64,000 nucleotides of DNA, taken from assembly GCF_000235605.1 (NCBI RefSeq), contig NC_016584.1, positions 4,198,001 through 4,262,000 on the forward strand, in the 5' to 3' direction. The translations under genes were made by a program, and so were the position numbers. The stretch comes from Desulfosporosinus orientis DSM 765. Its GTDB lineage: Bacteria; Bacillota; Desulfitobacteriia; Desulfitobacteriales; Desulfitobacteriaceae. Below are positions 16,777 through 26,836 of this stretch, piece by piece. Positions within the stretch are counted from its first letter, which is position 1, and every line of letters starts with the position of its first letter. The notes under the pieces were generated by a model. That model did not search any database. It was not told the origin of the DNA and was given only the letters and a program-made list of their open reading frames with translations.

Positions 16777-19700
16777 TTAAACTGTTAACCCTTCCCTTTC
16801 TTTGACTGCAGCTTTATGATCAGAAAACCACAAACTGTAGACCACTGGTATGATTACTAAGGTCAGCAAGGTTGACACTGTCAGTCCACACATGATGGCT
16901 ACGGACAATGGTTCAAACAGGTCGCTGCCTGAAAGTGCCAAGGGAACCAAGCCAATGACCGTTGTCATGGCACTTAGAAAAATAGGCCGGTAGCGTTTAC
17001 TGACAGCATCAAAACAGGCGTCATGAACAGATAATCCTTCTTTACGGGCGTGGTTGATAAATTCGATTAACAGAATGGCATTCTTAATCACAACTCCCAT
17101 GAGGCTGACAACCCCTACTAAAGCCGTAAAGGATAGGGGCTGGCCAAAAGCAAACAGACCAATAATCACACCAAATAAGGAGAGGGGAATGGTGATAAAA
17201 ATAATAAAGGGCTGCAAAAAAGAGCGGAACTGAAGCATAAGGATCAGGTAGATGGCAAAGAGGGCAAATATTGCCGCTGTCCCCAGATCCCCGAAGTTAT
17301 CTTTAATATCTTTGGCTTCTCCTTTATAAGTGAGAGTAACTCCTTTCAACTCATCAGGGTTTTCAGCGATTACTTGTTTTAATTGTTCTTCAATGGAAAC
17401 CGCACTGTAACCCGGTTTTACTTGAGAAGAGACAGTGATAGCCTGTTCCCGGTCGTATTTGCGGATCGTGGGAATGGCTGCTTGAAGATCAATCGTCGCT
17501 AATTGTTTGAGAAGAGCTTCTTGAAAAGAGAGAGAGGATTTAATCACTAGATTTTCCAGGGCTTCTTTGGTGTTAACATCGCTGGTTACAACCACTGGAT
17601 ATTCATTCCCAGCTTTACGAAAGACGGTTGATTCAGCTCCCTTTAGAGCAATATTCATCTGACGTTCAAGATCATATTTTGTAATGCCCATCTGAGATGC
17701 TTTGTCATTATCCACATTCACTGTAAATTGGTATTCAGCGCTGTCCAGGTCATCTTCTACATTTAAAGTACCTGGGATAGCCTCCAGCTGATCATGAATA
17801 TAATTGACTGCCTTCGTCAAAGCCTGACGATCATCACTGGCAATTTGTATACCAATAGGGTTGCCGGGGAAAGCCTTTTCCAGCAGCTCAACTCTCGCTC
17901 TGCCCCCGATTAAGCTAGTGTTCAAGAGATTTTGCATATACACTGCCATCTCCTGATTGGACTTAAACCGTCCTCCTTTGGCTAAATCTACCTTCAATAG
18001 GATTTGAGCATAATCTTGGGACTGAGAAGATTGACCGACAGTTAAATAAAACTTGGGAAGTCCTTCACCTATAGAAGTGGTATAGGTAAGAACTTCTTTT
18101 TGGCCTGCGATCATCTTTTCTACCTGCTGGGCCACTCGATCCGTATTATCGAGATCTGCAGATGTTTCGGCATGAATATCAATATAAAACATATTGACAT
18201 CAGCTTTGGGAAAAAACATGACCGGCAGCTTAAAGGCTAAAAGTACGATCAGAACTAAGGAAGATAGTGCTAAAAAGAGAGTTGTTTTCTTGTACTTCAT
18301 GCCTATTGCCAAGAAGCCCTGATAAAAGCTTTTTACAGGGGATCGCTTTTGAATTTTTTCCGCCTTGAGCTTAGCAAAGAAAATATAGGCCAGGGTCGGG
18401 GTAACAAAGATTGCGACAATAAAGGAGGCGGCAATAGACAGAATCACAACTTCAGGTAAGGTATGCAGGAATTCTCCCGCCGGACCGGGGACAAAAAGCA
18501 TAGGAGCAAAAGCCGCAGCAGTGGTCAAGGTAGCCGTAAATACCGGCAGGACTGCTCGTTTTGTGCCCAGTATACAGGCCTCCATTTTCTCCATTCCCTG
18601 GTCAATTAGAACTTGAATGGAATCAATAATGACAATAGCATCATCCACCAGCATACCCAAAGCAATAATCAGCGCCGCAATAGAGATTTCATGGACGCGG
18701 ATCTTAAGCAGATACATGGCGCAGAAAGCAATGAGGATGGACAAGGGAACGGCTGTTGAAGCCACTATAGCATTCTTCAAACCCATCCCCAGGAAAACCA
18801 CCACCAAGACCAAAGCGATTCCTTCAAGGAGGTTCTCAAAGAAATTAGTAACACTCTGGTTAACCGATGTGGGCTGATAGGTAACTTCATCCACCTTCAA
18901 ACCAGAAGGCAGCTGTTCTTTGAGCTGCTGTAACTTGGCCTGGACATCCTTGCCGATTAAAACAATATTATTGTTATCTGAAAAATAGGCGCTTAACAAA
19001 ATAGCATTATGCCCGTTTTCCCGAATTCGGGTTGTAGAATCTGATAATTTCCAGGATACATGGGCTATGTCTTTTAAATGGACAATTGCTCCTGTGGTTT
19101 TGGAAACTGATACTACACAATTTTCGATATCTTGAAGTGAATCAAAACTGCCGGGGACGCTGACATTAATCTTAGTATTCTCGTTATTCAAAGAACCCAC
19201 GGGTATATCGACATTTTGAAGTTTTAAGACATTAACAATGTCTTCTAAAGATAAGTCATATTGATTAAGCAATGCCGTATTGACTTCCACCCTGGCCTCT
19301 TTGTTCTGTACTCCAGTCACTTCAAAGCGGGATATCCCCTTGACATTACTAAGTTCGTTTTTAAACTGATCTGCAAAGTCGGAAAGCTGCTCATAAGAAT
19401 ATTGATCGCCTGAAAGACTGAGAATCATGCCAGGAGTATCTGCCAAATCCGTATTGATATCAATTTTTTGGCATTCTGAAGGCAAGCTGCTTTGCAGATC
19501 GTCCATATAACGGCGCAGATCGGCCCAAGATTTATCGACATCGGCGTCATTTTCCAGTTCTAAGACAACGATGGAGATACTGTTGCGTGAATAGGAGGAA
19601 GAGGTTTTGTAGCCTGGGACTTCAATAATTTTATCTTCGATGGGCTTTGTGACGAGTTTTTCTACATCCTCAGGTTCCGCTCCTGGGTAAATTGTCTTGA

Positions 19701-19845
19701 TAATTGCATAAGGTGCGTGTACGTTCGGGCTTTCCTGTTTAGGTATAATATAGTAGCTGTAAAGCCCCAGCAACAAGGCAATAAATGTGAAGAAAAGGGT
19801 AAACCGCCGGTTATTTATGACTTGATAAATAAAACCTTTTTCCAT
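16777..19845 (-). CDS. RND efflux pump inner-membrane transporter
   Basis: A 1022-residue AcrB-superfamily (HAE1-like) proton-driven exporter. The layout is two repeats of one helix, a large extracytoplasmic loop and five helices. Helix 4 has GMLVDDAIVIIDS, which carries the two essential Asp residues; TLTTAAAFAPMLF and PLSILIAFCAM are other conserved stretches. It is last in a tetR-adaptor-pump operon on the minus strand and begins exactly at the adaptor's stop. Gram-positive RND pumps lack an outer-membrane partner. Substrate unknown. Confidence 0.93.
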   Translation of the reverse strand: MEKGFIYQVINNRRFTLFFTFIALLLGLYSYYIIPKQESPNVHAPYAIIKTIYPGAEPEDVEKLVTKPIEDKIIEVPGYKTSSSYSRNSISIVVLELENDADVDKSWADLRRYMDDLQSSLPSECQKIDINTDLADTPGMILSLSGDQYSYEQLSDFADQFKNELSNVKGISRFEVTGVQNKEARVEVNTALLNQYDLSLEDIVNVLKLQNVDIPVGSLNNENTKINVSVPGSFDSLQDIENCVVSVSKTTGAIVHLKDIAHVSWKLSDSTTRIRENGHNAILLSAYFSDNNNIVLIGKDVQAKLQQLKEQLPSGLKVDEVTYQPTSVNQSVTNFFENLLEGIALVLVVVFLGMGLKNAIVASTAVPLSILIAFCAMYLLKIRVHEISIAALIIALGMLVDDAIVIIDSIQVLIDQGMEKMEACILGTKRAVLPVFTATLTTAAAFAPMLFVPGPAGEFLHTLPEVVILSIAASFIVAIFVTPTLAYIFFAKLKAEKIQKRSPVKSFYQGFLAIGMKYKKTTLFLALSSLVLIVLLAFKLPVMFFPKADVNMFYIDIHAETSADLDNTDRVAQQVEKMIAGQKEVLTYTTSIGEGLPKFYLTVGQSSQSQDYAQILLKVDLAKGGRFKSNQEMAVYMQNLLNTSLIGGRARVELLEKAFPGNPIGIQIASDDRQALTKAVNYIHDQLEAIPGTLNVEDDLDSAEYQFTVNVDNDKASQMGITKYDLERQMNIALKGAESTVFRKAGNEYPVVVTSDVNTKEALENLVIKSSLSFQEALLKQLATIDLQAAIPTIRKYDREQAITVSSQVKPGYSAVSIEEQLKQVIAENPDELKGVTLTYKGEAKDIKDNFGDLGTAAIFALFAIYLILMLQFRSFLQPFIIFITIPLSLFGVIIGLFAFGQPLSFTALVGVVSLMGVVIKNAILLIEFINHARKEGLSVHDACFDAVSKRYRPIFLSAMTTVIGLVPLALSGSDLFEPLSVAIMCGLTVSTLLTLVIIPVVYSLWFSDHKAAVKEREGLTV

Positions 19846-20924
19846 TATTGGCCTCCTGCTTGAGAGACAGTTACTTTCATACCTTCGCTTAATTCTTTCA
19901 TTCCGGAAGTGACGAGATTATCTCCAGGCTTTAACCCATCAACCCGAACATTAAACCCTTGACTTTCATTTAGGGTAATATTCTTTTTTACCGCCCGGTC
20001 GTCTTGAACAACAAAAACATAATCTTCCCCATCATTCATAACCGCCGAAATAGGTATCCAAATCCCGTTCACTGATCCTGCCGCCAGAGAAACGTCTGCT
20101 GTAGCACCAATCAGATATGCTTCAGGCGGAATTTCTTTCGTCAATTTTATCTCCGTGTTATATGTTCGAGTCTCGCTGTCCGGTACCTGGTCAATTCGGG
20201 TTACCTCTCCTTCACCCTGATAACTCCCCACCTGGACCTCAGCCTGTGTACCCAGAGCGGTTTTTGCGGCATCTGTTTGATTAAGGCCTACCTCAATGAC
20301 TTGCTCCTGGCTGCGGACCACAATAACAGGATATCCGGCGGCAAGATTCTCCCCTTCTTTATAAAGAATATCAGTCACATATCCGGACATATCGGCATAG
20401 AGTTCCGTATCGGACAAACTATTCTGCTTAGCTTCTACATCAACTTGAGCCTTTTGGTAATTGGATTCTTTAACATCCATATCGAGTTTTGCCTTATCTA
20501 AATCATTCTGGGACATGGCACCGCCTTTTGCCAACTCCTGATATTTAGCGTATTGATCCTTGGCATCCGCGTAGACTTGCTCAGCCTGGGAAAGGTTAAG
20601 CTGAGAATTCTTCAAGGCTAAGGCCATGTCTGTTTTATCTAATACTGCCAGCAATTCTCTCCCTTGGACAGCCTCCCCTTTTTCAACGTTGATACCAGCC
20701 AGTTTTCCCGGAACTTTGAAGCTGTATTTTTTCAGTTCCCCCGAACCAATCACTCCCAAATACTTCATGCTAACTGATTTCGACTGCTGAGATATTGGGA
20801 CAACCGTTACCGGCCGGGTAACCTCCGCTGGGTTAACATCCGTCGCCTGTGAGCTACAACCGGTTAAAATCGAAGCCAGTAATACAAAACTTATCAAGGC
20901 TGCAGACATGGTTTTACGCTTCAT
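19845..20924 (-). CDS. RND efflux adaptor (membrane fusion) lipoprotein
   Basis: About 359 residues. N-terminal basic region and hydrophobic stretch end in lipobox LTGC, so the protein is lipid-anchored outside the membrane. Then a biotinyl-lipoyl-like half (GINVEKGEAVQGRELLAVLDKTD), an alpha-hairpin rich in Lys, Asp and Gln, the second lipoyl half (DMSGYVTDILYKEGENLAAGYPV) and beta-barrel domains. ATG at 20924 is chosen because GAGGAGG lies before it; the longer TTG reading from 20945 would include that site in the gene. Pairs with the downstream pump. Confidence 0.9.
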   Translation of the reverse strand: MKRKTMSAALISFVLLASILTGCSSQATDVNPAEVTRPVTVVPISQQSKSVSMKYLGVIGSGELKKYSFKVPGKLAGINVEKGEAVQGRELLAVLDKTDMALALKNSQLNLSQAEQVYADAKDQYAKYQELAKGGAMSQNDLDKAKLDMDVKESNYQKAQVDVEAKQNSLSDTELYADMSGYVTDILYKEGENLAAGYPVIVVRSQEQVIEVGLNQTDAAKTALGTQAEVQVGSYQGEGEVTRIDQVPDSETRTYNTEIKLTKEIPPEAYLIGATADVSLAAGSVNGIWIPISAVMNDGEDYVFVVQDDRAVKKNITLNESQGFNVRVDGLKPGDNLVTSGMKELSEGMKVTVSQAGGQ

Positions 20925-20941
20925 TCTTCCTAATACCCTCC

Positions 20942-21496
20942 TCAACGATTTAGGATGCCATAGAATAAGAGTTTCTTCATCTGTTCCAAAAGCTGATTGA
21001 TAGTTATGTCATTGCTGCTCAGAAATTCGTCTTCCATGGGAGAAAGAACAGTTTTGGTTAAGGTCAGCAACATGATAGCCGGGTCCAGATCATTACGGAT
21101 ATCCCCTCTAGCTATGCCCTCTTCCAATACACTCATGGCCATTTGTTCCCGAAAACAGCGAATTTCTTTAATCCGCTCTTGTTCTGAAGGAAAGAAACGC
21201 TGAAGTTCATTAAGAACACGAAAGGGAATGGCAGGATAAGAATAAACCGAAAGTATAGCATTGAGCTTATCAAACCAGGTAGAACAGCGCTCAATCTCTT
21301 GCAGTACCCGTTGTTTCTCCACATCTGCTGCTCTTTGCACGATTTCCGAGATCAGATCGTTCTTCGAAGGGAAATATTTGTAAAGGGTCTTTTTGCTCAT
21401 GCTCAGTTCGCTGGTAATATCATCTAAGGTAAAACCTCTTAAGCCGAACTTTTTTATCAACTCTGTTGAAACCTGAATAATACGCTCACGCATCAT
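20942..21496 (-). CDS. TetR-family transcriptional repressor of the efflux operon
   Basis: A 184-residue TetR/AcrR-type regulator. The N-terminal helix-turn-helix reads FTLDDITSELSMSKKTLYKYFPSK, with KKTLYKYF as the recognition helix; the rest is a helical ligand-binding domain with no clear signature. It is first in the operon and ends 18 bases before the adaptor start, so it probably controls its own operon. The 199-base upstream gap should hold promoter and operator, but I cannot point to a convincing palindrome. Confidence 0.9.
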   Translation of the reverse strand: MMRERIIQVSTELIKKFGLRGFTLDDITSELSMSKKTLYKYFPSKNDLISEIVQRAADVEKQRVLQEIERCSTWFDKLNAILSVYSYPAIPFRVLNELQRFFPSEQERIKEIRCFREQMAMSVLEEGIARGDIRNDLDPAIMLLTLTKTVLSPMEDEFLSSNDITINQLLEQMKKLLFYGILNR

Positions 21497-21695
21497 GAAC
21501 CCTCCTTCAATTTTCTTATCATCCTGGGAATGTGAATGCCGGTAACTCTAAGGAAACTACAACAGTATCTTTAGTTTACCCCTCTTTGTTCCTGATAGCA
21601 AGGAGGATTATCATTTATTTCACAAATAGAGGGTGTCCAAACTTTTGGAACAAGCATACCCTAAGTATATAAAGGTTTGAGCAGGAGATGGTTAA

Positions 21696-22105
21696 ATGGC
21701 AGCACTAAATAACCCAACAACCACACTAAACTTGTTAAATCTCGAGATTCTGGGATTATTCCTTGGAATATCCGATTTATTAATCTTAATTTTGACTTCT
21801 TATCAATCAAAAGAGACCTATTAGCTGCTAATATAAACAAACATTCCAGTAGAACCATCGATCTTGATTCCGCAGTTTTAATAGGACGCCTTATCTTGGT
21901 TACAGCCGGGTTCATCGCTGCTTATACGATTACACTGCGTCTCAAGGAATTAGCTCGGCGAACCACAAAAAATGCACACTTCACTGAATCCCTCAGTCCT
22001 AATGTTTGGATTACCCTCGGTGCCTGGACTGCTTTTGGGGGAGGAATCTTAGTACTTGCGGGAGATTATCAGCGGGTACAACAGCCTAGAGTACCTGTAG
22101 AATAA
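21696..22105 (+). pseudogene. frameshifted small membrane protein
   Basis: ATG at 21696, 8 bases after AGGAG, opens a frame of 43 codons that stops at a TAG near 21823. One base skipped at an A run near 21808 (tcaaaag) joins it to a second frame continuing as KRDLLAANINKHSSRTI and ending at 22105. The combined product would be about 136 residues with three hydrophobic segments. I do not recognise the family. A single missing A could also be a sequencing error, in which case the gene is intact. Confidence 0.55.
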
Positions 22106-22136
22106 AGTATCAACCATTGTGGGATTAACTGCAGAC

Positions 22137-22757
22137 TTATACACACTGGTATCTGTTGCACTTTTCCAGAAAAGTCATGATACTTTTTTCGACCTCCAGC
22201 TTCTTATCCCTAGTCATATTTCCCCTGCCTAAGCGATCACATAATCCAAGCAGAGCTATCTCCTCAATAGAGACTTCAGCACTCATTTTTTTGATATCAG
22301 CAAAGGGCAATTCCTTAATAACAAAGAGGATTTGCATATGCCAGCGGACTAGTTTCGCTACCTGCTGAATAAACGGTTGATCATTGCATAATTCTTTTAA
22401 AAAATCCACTGCCAGTTTTTCACCTAATATATCGTGATCATAGGATGTTATTCTCCCTTTTCTTATTTTCGTTGCAGGTGCCTTGCCTAAATCATGGAGC
22501 AAAGCCGACCACATAAAAGCTCTGGGATTTTTACTTAAATGTTTCCATTCCCCGGCATTATCGAGAACCAACATAGTATGATTCCAAACACTGCCTTCAG
22601 GGTGATGCTTTGGAGATTGAGGTACTTTCTCTAAAGCCCCCAACATAGTGAAAGGGTATTGTTCCTGAAAAAATCCTGTTTTCCTTAATTGGTTGAAAAA
22701 GTCTGCTGGCTTTTCATCCCTTAATAAATGAGCTTCCAGTTCCGCAAATGTAATCAT
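22137..22757 (-). CDS. HD-domain phosphohydrolase-like protein
   Basis: A 206-residue HD-superfamily protein. Metal ligands follow the usual order: His in the WNHTMLVLD segment, the HD pair in ALLHDLGKAP and a later His-Asp in YDHDILGEK, so the site looks complete. The sequence resembles the HD region of bacterial CCA-adding enzymes, but no nucleotidyltransferase domain is present. Possible activities are phosphatase or phosphodiesterase on a nucleotide or RNA 3' end; not decided. Single gene on the minus strand. Confidence 0.85.
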   Translation of the reverse strand: MITFAELEAHLLRDEKPADFFNQLRKTGFFQEQYPFTMLGALEKVPQSPKHHPEGSVWNHTMLVLDNAGEWKHLSKNPRAFMWSALLHDLGKAPATKIRKGRITSYDHDILGEKLAVDFLKELCNDQPFIQQVAKLVRWHMQILFVIKELPFADIKKMSAEVSIEEIALLGLCDRLGRGNMTRDKKLEVEKSIMTFLEKCNRYQCV

Positions 22758-22889
22758 CTTACATACTCCATTTATCAGTTTATTGCTAACTTACCCACAC
22801 CCCCAAAATTAATGCATTGTTTCCTGCCTGGCTATGAGCTTGTAAAGGGTAGTATAATTCTACTATAATCAAGAGGCAATAATAGACTT

Positions 22890-23766
22890 AGGAGGAAGCA
22901 GCCTCGACTGTGCGAAGCTGATTACCGCAGGTTTCTATACGAATTCAGACCCATGGGATCTCATGATTGGCAAGGCTCAATTTGAAAAAGCCCTGCCCTT
23001 AGGTACCATATTGACTCTTGCCGCGACAGACTCTGAGACGATCCCATAGCCGTGATCAGCAATCCGGCAACGAATCAGAAAATCGGCAAAGGACACCCTG
23101 CAATGCTTCCGAAATTCTCCATTCTGGACCCTACCTATACCTTCTCCGTCCCTAAAAGTCAAACTGCAGCAGGTACAGCCGACATTATGAGTCACGCTTT
23201 TGAAGCCTATTTTAGTCACGTTCGCAGTGCTTACTTGCAGAGCCGAATGGCGGAAGCTATTTTGCAAACCTGCATCAAATACGGCCCCATTGCCATGGAC
23301 GAACCAGAAAACTATGAAGCCCGAGCCAACTTAATGTGGGCCTCCAGCCTGGCCAATAACGGGCTTCTTAGTTATGGAAAAACTCGAAAATGGAGCTGCC
23401 ACCCTATTGAACATGAATTAAGTGCCTATTATGACATTACTCATGGCGTAGGACTGGCCATAATCACTCCTCACTGGATGGAATTGATTTTTGGAAGACA
23501 GTACAGTGGACGTTTTCCGGGACTTTGGCATTAATGTCTGGGGGTTGAATCTAAACCAGGATGCCTATACCATTGCCCGGCAAGCCATCTCTAAGACAAA
23601 GGATTTCTTCCGAAAGCTAGAGCTTCCCACAACCCTTCGTTCCGTTAATATTGGCGAGGAAAAACTTGAACTCATGGCCAAAGCCGCAACAAAAAACGGA
23701 CCTTTAGGCGATTTCCGGCCCATAAATACTGAAGACGTTCTGCAAATTTTGAAGTCAGCATTATAA
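22890..23766 (+). pseudogene. decayed iron-containing (butanol-type) alcohol dehydrogenase
   Basis: Three out-of-phase pieces of a BdhA/YugJ-like NADH-dependent alcohol dehydrogenase are recognisable: GGSSLDCAKLITAG with PLGTILTLAATDSE (22890-23049), then AVISNPATNQKIG through TPHWMEL (23050-23480), and FRDFGINVWGL to the end (23500-23766). The N-terminal 90 residues and a C-terminal piece before the last part are gone. Metal ligands in MSHAFEAYF and HGVGLAIITPH survive. Intact relatives have about 390 residues. A different, intact iron dehydrogenase is at 25478. Confidence 0.85.
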
Positions 23767-23943
23767 TCTTAATCCCCTTAATGCTGTTAACACGCCAAAT
23801 AATCCAACGTTCTTCATATCTATAAACAAGTTGTTCTAACAATCAATAGTTGTATGCTAAAAGTTTCCATGCTATAGTTAAAGTAAAATTCTAAATTATT
23901 ACTGGTTGTCCCCTAGTTTTGGGGGGATTAGCGGGGTGTTCAT

Positions 23944-24792
23944 ATGAATAAAGTAGGACTAGTGCTTGAAGGCGGAGGTATGCGCGGGCTGTATACCTGT
24001 GGTGTCTTAGAGTATTTTATGGAAAACAATTTGTATTTTGATTATGTAATTGGTGTTTCAGCAGGAGCTTGCAATGCGGCTTCATATATATCCCGGCAGA
24101 ATGGGAGAAACGAAAAGGTAATACTTGGCTTCGTCCGGGATTGGCGCTACATGAGCTTGAGAAGTTTATTATTAAAGAAATCCTATTTTGGTATGGATTT
24201 TATTTTTGATGAAATTCCAAACAAACATGTTCCCTTTGACTATAAAACCTTTTATGAATCACCGGGTACTTTTTTAGTTGGAGCAACTGATTGCCAATCA
24301 GGCCAACCCATTTATTTGAATAAGGCTGATATGGGAGATCACTTTCAAGCTTTAAGGGCATCGTCATCCCTGCCAATGCTCTCCCCCATCATAAACTATA
24401 AAGGTTATGAACTATTAGATGGTGGGATTTCGGATTCTATTCCCATAAAAAAATCCATTGCCGATGGCAATACTAAAAATATCATCGTCTTAACCAGAAA
24501 CAAAAGTTATCGAAAGCGTCCTGGTAAATTCAAGACTATCCTTAAATTAAAATATAAAAATTATCCGCACTTAATTGACACCATGCTAAACCGTTATAAG
24601 CAGTATAATGAAACGTTAGATTATATTGAACAGCTTGAAAAAGAAGGCCAGGTATTTGTTATCAGGCCTCTAAAAGAATTAGACGTTGATCGGCTGGAAA
24701 AAAAACCCCAAAGACTGTACAACCTGCTTAACGATGGTTACAAGGATACAAAACAATCCTATGAACGAATGCTGGATTTTATCAATCACTAA
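23944..24792 (+). CDS. patatin-like phospholipase
   Basis: A 282-residue patatin-family protein. The oxyanion loop LEGGGMRGLYTCG starts at residue 7, the nucleophile motif is GVSAGACN near residue 38 and the dyad aspartate is in DGGISDSIP near residue 158, so the Ser-Asp dyad is intact. Bacterial homologues such as YjjU are cytoplasmic lipases or acyl hydrolases; the substrate is unknown. ATG is preceded by GCGGGG. It stands alone and ends at a bidirectional terminator. Confidence 0.92.
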   Translation: MNKVGLVLEGGGMRGLYTCGVLEYFMENNLYFDYVIGVSAGACNAASYISRQNGRNEKVILGFVRDWRYMSLRSLLLKKSYFGMDFIFDEIPNKHVPFDYKTFYESPGTFLVGATDCQSGQPIYLNKADMGDHFQALRASSSLPMLSPIINYKGYELLDGGISDSIPIKKSIADGNTKNIIVLTRNKSYRKRPGKFKTILKLKYKNYPHLIDTMLNRYKQYNETLDYIEQLEKEGQVFVIRPLKELDVDRLEKKPQRLYNLLNDGYKDTKQSYERMLDFINH

Positions 24793-24835
24793 CTCAATAA
24801 TGCTATAAGCCTTAGTTGCGCGAAGCCTTCTGTGT

Positions 24836-24884
24836 AAAAACCAGGCCTGTTGAAGGAATAACTTCTTCACACAGGCCTGGTTTT
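24836..24884. terminator. bidirectional terminator
   Basis: Arms at 24837-24850 and 24871-24884 match over 14 bases, with A-run and T-run on the outer sides, between convergent lipase and cyclotransferase genes. Confidence 0.85.
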
Positions 24885-24893
24885 AGTAATTAA

Positions 24894-25250
24894 TTATCCT
24901 TTCCAAGGCTGCGCTTCGTAACTTATTTTTCCCCCCCTTATTTTCCGGTTCCAAATATAGACCCAGGCAGGGATCACCTGCCCCTCCAAAAGTACATCAA
25001 CGGTCTTCCGGACATATAAGCTGCCCGCATCTTCAAGAAGATCTACTCTCGTTAATGTCTCTTTGTCAACTTCATAGACTTCGCCTTTAACCTTTTCACC
25101 TATTTCCGGAACAATCCCCGGGTAAGAACTTACGGCATACATAGCAAAGTCCCTGACTTCAGCCTTGCCCAGAAATGTGGACTGGGAAAGGTATTGACGA
25201 TGATATTTTCGCCCTTTCATCAGCGTCCCATAAACAAAGACCTTATCCAT
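24894..25250 (-). CDS. gamma-glutamylcyclotransferase-like (AIG2/GGCT) protein
   Basis: A 118-residue protein beginning MDKVFVYGTLMKG, the substrate-binding YGTL motif of the GGCT/AIG2 fold. The catalytic acid expected in the middle is probably the Glu in RVDLLEDAG. The family cleaves gamma-glutamyl amides or related compounds; many bacterial members have no known substrate. I start at 25250, 6 bases after GGAGGG; the longer reading from 25316 has no such site. Confidence 0.88.
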   Translation of the reverse strand: MDKVFVYGTLMKGRKYHRQYLSQSTFLGKAEVRDFAMYAVSSYPGIVPEIGEKVKGEVYEVDKETLTRVDLLEDAGSLYVRKTVDVLLEGQVIPAWVYIWNRKIRGGKISYEAQPWKG

Positions 25251-25477
25251 GCGCTTCCCTCCACTAATCGACTCTTGACAATCCCTCAAATAATTAAAAT
25301 CCAAAGTTAGATTCAAAATCGTAATTAATTTTACCCTATTTTTTTTAAAAAATCCGATACCCTATTAATATAAAATTCTTTTGTCAAAAAAAAGGGATAA
25401 ATTATGGTTCTTACCTGTTCCCACTTTCCGTATATTTACATAAGGACAAGTAGGTCTTTGGAAAGGGGAGTATAACA

Positions 25478-26653
25478 GTGAATCTTCAATGGTTTAGAGT
25501 CCCTCGCGACATTGTCTTTGGTTCCGGTACTTTAGAGTACCTTAAACAAGTCCAAGGAAACAAGGCCTTTATCTGCACCGGAAAAAATTCCATGCAAGCC
25601 AATGGTGTGCTGGATAGGGCTATTGGTTACCTTAAAGAAGCAGGGATTGAATCCTTAGTGTTTAACGGAGTGGAAGGTGACCCTTCTTTAGAGACGGTTC
25701 AAAGAGGTGCAGAGATAATGAAGGAGTTTGCACCCAACCTGATTATTGGCATCGGAGGCTGCTCAGCTATCGATGCTGCTAAAGCGATGTGGGTTTTATA
25801 TGAGTATCCGGGAAAAACTTTCTATGATATTAAAGCTCCTTTTTCTATTCCTGAGCTGCGCAAAAGAGCTAAATTTATAGCTATACCTTCCACCAGCGGC
25901 ACCGGCACCGAGGTTACCTGTGTAGCTGTCATAACCGAAGCCGATGGCATTAAACATCCACTGGCCTCCTATGAGATTACACCGGATATCGCTATCTTAG
26001 ATCCTGAAATTTGTGTTTCTATGCCTCCTCACGTTACAGCTGATACGGGAGTGGATGCTTTATCTCATTCCTTTGAAGCCTATGTTTCAACGATGGCTAA
26101 CGATTATACGGATCTCTTAGTTTTGAAATCCATTAAAAATATTTTCCAATGGCTTCCAAAGGCCTATCAAAACGGACAGGATATAAATGCTCGTACTAAA
26201 ATGCATATCTCTCAAAACTTCGCCGGCATGGCTTTTTCCAATGCCATTTTGGGCATTGACCATAGTCTATCTCATAAAATATCCACGAAAGCAGGAACTA
26301 CTCATGGCCGCTGTAACACTATCCTAATGCCGGCAGTCATCCAGTATAATTCGAAAGTTGCCGGTGAACGCTATGCCCAAATTGGCCAATATTTAGGTCT
26401 TTCGGGATCATCTGAACAAGAATTGATTAACGCTTTAGTAACCGCCATTCGCCAGCTAAATGCATCCCTTGGCATTCAACCAACGCTGCAATCCCTGGGA
26501 ATGCCTGAAGATGTCTTCCTAAGCAATGTAGAACAATTAGCTGAAGCCGCTTTAGGTGATCCCTGTACGGGAACTAATCCCCGCAAACCAACTGTGGCAG
26601 GACTTGTAGCAGTATACAAGGCTGCCTATTACGGCACAGATGTTACAATATAA
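25478..26653 (+). CDS. iron-containing alcohol dehydrogenase
   Basis: A 391-residue group III (iron) alcohol dehydrogenase. The nucleotide region is IIGIGGCSAIDAAKAMWV, followed by PSTSGTGTEVT; metal ligands appear in the TADTGVDALSHSFEAYVS segment and further on in GIDHSLSHKIS and AGTTHGRCN. It interconverts an aldehyde and an alcohol with NAD(P)H; substrate range (ethanol, butanol, 1,3-propanediol, lactaldehyde) is not decided by sequence. Start is GTG at 25478 behind AAGGGGAG. Single gene with its own terminator. Confidence 0.92.
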   Translation: MNLQWFRVPRDIVFGSGTLEYLKQVQGNKAFICTGKNSMQANGVLDRAIGYLKEAGIESLVFNGVEGDPSLETVQRGAEIMKEFAPNLIIGIGGCSAIDAAKAMWVLYEYPGKTFYDIKAPFSIPELRKRAKFIAIPSTSGTGTEVTCVAVITEADGIKHPLASYEITPDIAILDPEICVSMPPHVTADTGVDALSHSFEAYVSTMANDYTDLLVLKSIKNIFQWLPKAYQNGQDINARTKMHISQNFAGMAFSNAILGIDHSLSHKISTKAGTTHGRCNTILMPAVIQYNSKVAGERYAQIGQYLGLSGSSEQELINALVTAIRQLNASLGIQPTLQSLGMPEDVFLSNVEQLAEAALGDPCTGTNPRKPTVAGLVAVYKAAYYGTDVTI

Positions 26654-26697
26654 TAAGACTCACATTATAATAAGACATAGTTCATAAATGACCGCCA

Positions 26698-26727
26698 AAC
26701 CAGCCGGAAAATGATCCGGCTGGTTTT
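26698..26727 (+). terminator. terminator of the iron alcohol dehydrogenase gene
   Basis: Eleven-base arms AACCAGCCGGA / TCCGGCTGGTT followed by TTTT. Confidence 0.85.
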
Positions 26728-26836
26728 CTATGGTCTTCTATGGTCAATAGAGTTTTCCCTAAATGATATTAGATAAGAAATGTATAGTTTTTGTAGAAAA
26801 AGCTATACTAACTATTGACAGGAGGCGATTATTCAG

